Source: Verrucomicrobiota bacterium
GTDB taxonomy: Bacteria; Verrucomicrobiota; Verrucomicrobiia; Opitutales; UBA2995
Direction: 5' to 3'
DNA: 7,330 nt
NCBI GenBank assembly: GCA_027297085.1
Contig: JAPUIL010000261.1
Span: 1-7,330, forward strand
Part shown: piece by piece, positions 5,730 to 7,330 of the stretch
Numbering within the stretch: position 1 is the stretch's first letter
Layout: each line of letters begins with the position of its first letter
Notes under the pieces: generated by a model
Told to the model about the DNA's origin: nothing
What the model saw: only the letters and a program-made list of their open reading frames with translations
The model's database searches: none
Program-made: the position numbers and the translations under genes

Positions 5730-7052
5730 CTACTTGAATTCCTCTCCTTCCAAAAGTCTATCAATCATGGCACCTGCTGAGCCGAGTGCCTCCCGAGGAT
5801 CGAACACCCGATTCAGCTCAACCTCAGTCAGACAAGCAGTGACCGTGGAATCCTCACTTGCCATCAACGCCAGATTCTTACCCGACACAACGACTTCTTC
5901 CGCCAATCGCTCAACTAGTTCATGAGCCTCGGAACGCCCCAAATTTGGAATCAGCGCAGAGGCCAAAGCTTCCGAAAAAGTAAGTCCATTGGTCGCTTCG
6001 AGATTCGCCCGCATAGCCTCGACGTTAACTTCCAGGCCTTCCGAAACTACCACCATAGCGGAAGTGGCTCCGGCAGCGGCTTGGAAAATTTCGGGAAACG
6101 TCGCCCACTCGGCCTGCCAACCACCCAGACCTCGCTCATGCTCCTGCATCATGCCTGACAAAAGAGAGGAAAGAAGCCCAGGCGTCCGATTCGCCGCCGC
6201 AAGAATATTCATGCAACCAACAGGATTGCGTTTGTGAGGCATAGCAGATGAGCCCCCTCGCCCCTTGCCAGCTGGTTCCGCCAATTCCCCAATTTCCGGC
6301 TGCATATTCAAAGAAATATCGCGAGCAATCTTTCCTAAGCTGCCTACAAGAATAGCCACTGAACTCGCTAGCTCTACCACACGATCCCGATGAGAATGCC
6401 AAGGTGCCTCGGGGAGCGGTAGTTCAAGCTCCGCGGCCAGAGCTTCCGCCACGGCAAGGCCATGGTCTCCAAGAGAAGAAAGTGTTCCCACCGCTCCTCC
6501 AAACTGCAAGAAGAGCCCCTTCCGAGCGGCCGTCTCCAAACGCTGCCGGCCCCGCCTTACCGCAGCAAACCAGCCAGCGGCCTTCAAGCCAAATACTATG
6601 GGAGGTCCAGGCTGTAGTAAGGTGCGGCCTAGAAGTAATGTCGAAGCATGTTCGCGGGCCAGTTCAGCAAAGGCCTGCTCGATTCGCCGAACATCTTTTT
6701 CCAGCAATGAAACGGCTGGCCTTAACTGCAAAACCAGACCGGTATCTATAACATCCTGGCTCGTCGCTCCCATATGTATGTAGCGGGCTGCTTCCACGGA
6801 AACTTTACGCGTTTGAGCGATCAATTCCTGTAACAGAGGAATCGCGAGGTTTCCGGCACTTGCCGCTCGAGATGAAAGAGCAAGCGTATCGAACACGCCT
6901 TCGGCGCAGACCTTGACAATCGTCGAAGCCGCTTCAGCAGGAATCAGCCCGATCTTAGCCTCAGCCCGCGCTAAGGCAGCTTCAAAGTTGAGCATGCTCC
7001 GAAGTCGCTCATCGGGAGAGAAAAGCTCCATCATAGAATCATTAGAAAACAT
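5730..7052 (-). CDS. pcaB: 3-carboxy-cis,cis-muconate cycloisomerase
   Basis: Cyclises 3-carboxy-cis,cis-muconate to 4-carboxymuconolactone; fumarase/aspartase superfamily, expected homotetramer in the cytosol. It has 440 aa, close to the usual 450 or so. FSPDERLRSMLNFEAALARAEA-type sequence opens the protein (11-32). The superfamily regions are HMGATSQDVIDTG (93-105), WHSHRDR (218-224) and the signature GSSAMPHKRNP (267-277). The ATG at 7052 is the only ordinary start, but it has no Shine-Dalgarno sequence. The frame stays open upstream through SLWRSASP to a TAA near 7097, without an ATG, GTG or TTG. The family usually has about ten more N-terminal residues, so a rare ATT start at 7079 or a damaged 5' end is possible. 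It is followed two bases later by the deleted pcaD. Confidence 0.94.
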   Translation of the reverse strand: MFSNDSMMELFSPDERLRSMLNFEAALARAEAKIGLIPAEAASTIVKVCAEGVFDTLALSSRAASAGNLAIPLLQELIAQTRKVSVEAARYIHMGATSQDVIDTGLVLQLRPAVSLLEKDVRRIEQAFAELAREHASTLLLGRTLLQPGPPIVFGLKAAGWFAAVRRGRQRLETAARKGLFLQFGGAVGTLSSLGDHGLAVAEALAAELELPLPEAPWHSHRDRVVELASSVAILVGSLGKIARDISLNMQPEIGELAEPAGKGRGGSSAMPHKRNPVGCMNILAAANRTPGLLSSLLSGMMQEHERGLGGWQAEWATFPEIFQAAAGATSAMVVVSEGLEVNVEAMRANLEATNGLTFSEALASALIPNLGRSEAHELVERLAEEVVVSGKNLALMASEDSTVTACLTEVELNRVFDPREALGSAGAMIDRLLEGEEFK

Positions 7053-7089
7053 AGGGCTGGCAGATCGCCATAGTGAAATATTTGCATTT

Positions 7090-7099
7090 AATGTAGTAA
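7090..7099 (-). promoter_or_regulatory. Putative shared regulatory element upstream of pcaB
   Basis: TTACTACATT on the minus strand matches ten of ten bases of 1758-1767 in the marR promoter/operator. It lies about 38 bp before the pcaB ATG, between the thiolase relic and pcaB. A role in co-regulation is inferred. No clear -35/-10 pair was found around it. Confidence 0.3.
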
Positions 7100-7109
7100 T
7101 TTATCGAGT

Positions 7110-7202
7110 TTATACGTCCTCAAGCAAGACAGCGATTCCTTGCCCGCCGCCGATACACATGATTGCGACAGATCGCTTGGAACCGCGTAATGGGCAATAC
7201 GC
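7110..7202 (-). pseudogene. C-terminal remnant of a thiolase (possibly beta-ketoadipyl-CoA thiolase)
   Basis: Thirty codons and a stop, preceded by an in-frame TAA at 7203-7205. The tail SVAIMCIGGGQGIAVLLE matches the conserved C-terminus of thiolases, where the Cys-Ile-Gly-Gly-Gly motif carries the second catalytic cysteine. GSKR before it fits the usual strand entry (R-G-x-K/R-x-x-x-A-x-x-C). Nothing farther upstream to 7330 resembles a thiolase in any frame: the histidine region (NPxGGAxAxGHP) and the rest of the roughly 400-aa protein are missing. Its place directly before pcaB and on the same strand suggests a former pcaF, which catalyses the last pathway step, but a fatty-acid thiolase cannot be excluded from so short a piece. 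Confidence 0.72.
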
Positions 7203-7330
7203 TTAGAAGCCTTGCAACACAGATTTTCCGGACCATCTTCAATACACTGATAAATTTTCATAGTCATTGGGGGTCTTAAATGGTTACGGCAGGAGTCCCA
7301 CCAATGGAGCTACGTACATCATGAGTACGG
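7203..7330. other. Right flank, no recognised gene
   Basis: No frame on either strand reads as a known protein. A minus-strand ATG at 7261 opens a 57-codon frame down to 7088, but that frame overlaps the thiolase relic out of frame and I do not regard it as real. The 14-mer ATGGTTACGGCAGG (7280-7293) also occurs at 5711-5724, where it encodes the first residues of PcaD on the minus strand. Confidence 0.35.

Noticed and set aside
6404..6783. Plus-strand frames within pcaB.
   Set aside because: Proline/serine/arginine-rich translations antisense to a well-conserved lyase.
7088..7261. 57-codon minus-strand frame starting MKIYQCIEDGPENL, faintly like a quinone/alcohol dehydrogenase N-terminus.
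   Set aside because: It overlaps the thiolase tail in another frame, lacks a Shine-Dalgarno sequence, and only the first dozen residues are suggestive.
1..7330. Searched by eye for CRISPR arrays, tRNA genes, insertion-sequence ends or transposase.
   Set aside because: No regularly spaced repeats, cloverleaf-like segments with a T-loop, or transposase motifs were seen; deletions here have no visible mobile-element scar.

Overview
The window is an aromatic-acid catabolism locus of the protocatechuate branch of the beta-ketoadipate pathway, from a mid-GC bacterium. The enzymes resemble those of Proteobacteria. Two things make Verrucomicrobiota (Opitutae-like) my tentative guess: relics of polysaccharide-degrading glycoside hydrolases, and a dispersed palindromic repeat of a kind I associate with that phylum among others. 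The taxonomy is weak and no rRNA or marker gene is present.

Layout: 1-319 holds no gene I recognise. 320-1330 (minus) is a zinc-type medium-chain alcohol dehydrogenase that has lost its structural-zinc cysteines. 1366-1700 looks like plain intergenic DNA but appears to hold the decayed, convergent C-terminal ends of two glycoside hydrolases. A MarR-type regulator (1784-2266, plus) follows; a perfect inverted repeat sits inside its promoter. It heads the block pcaH-pcaG-pobA (2349-4829, plus). A 266-bp convergent gap carries a hairpin and a 64-bp dispersed palindrome. Read from the right, the minus-strand block is: a thiolase C-terminal relic (7110-7202), pcaB (5730-7052), an internally deleted pcaD (5488-5727) and pcaC (5096-5491).

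Function: PobA converts 4-hydroxybenzoate to protocatechuate. PcaHG opens the ring to 3-carboxy-cis,cis-muconate. PcaB cyclises this to 4-carboxymuconolactone, and PcaC decarboxylates that to 3-oxoadipate enol-lactone. The next enzyme, PcaD, has lost its catalytic core here, and the thiolase is reduced to about 27 recognisable residues. As written the locus stops at the enol-lactone, so the later steps must be encoded elsewhere, or the pathway is decaying, or the assembly is faulty. The CoA-transferase genes (pcaIJ) are not in the window.

No wholly new system is evident. The most notable points are the in-frame gutting of pcaD with its coupling to pcaC kept, the cluster of gene relics around an otherwise intact pathway, and a shared 11-13 bp element upstream of adh, marR and pcaB that may define a small regulon.
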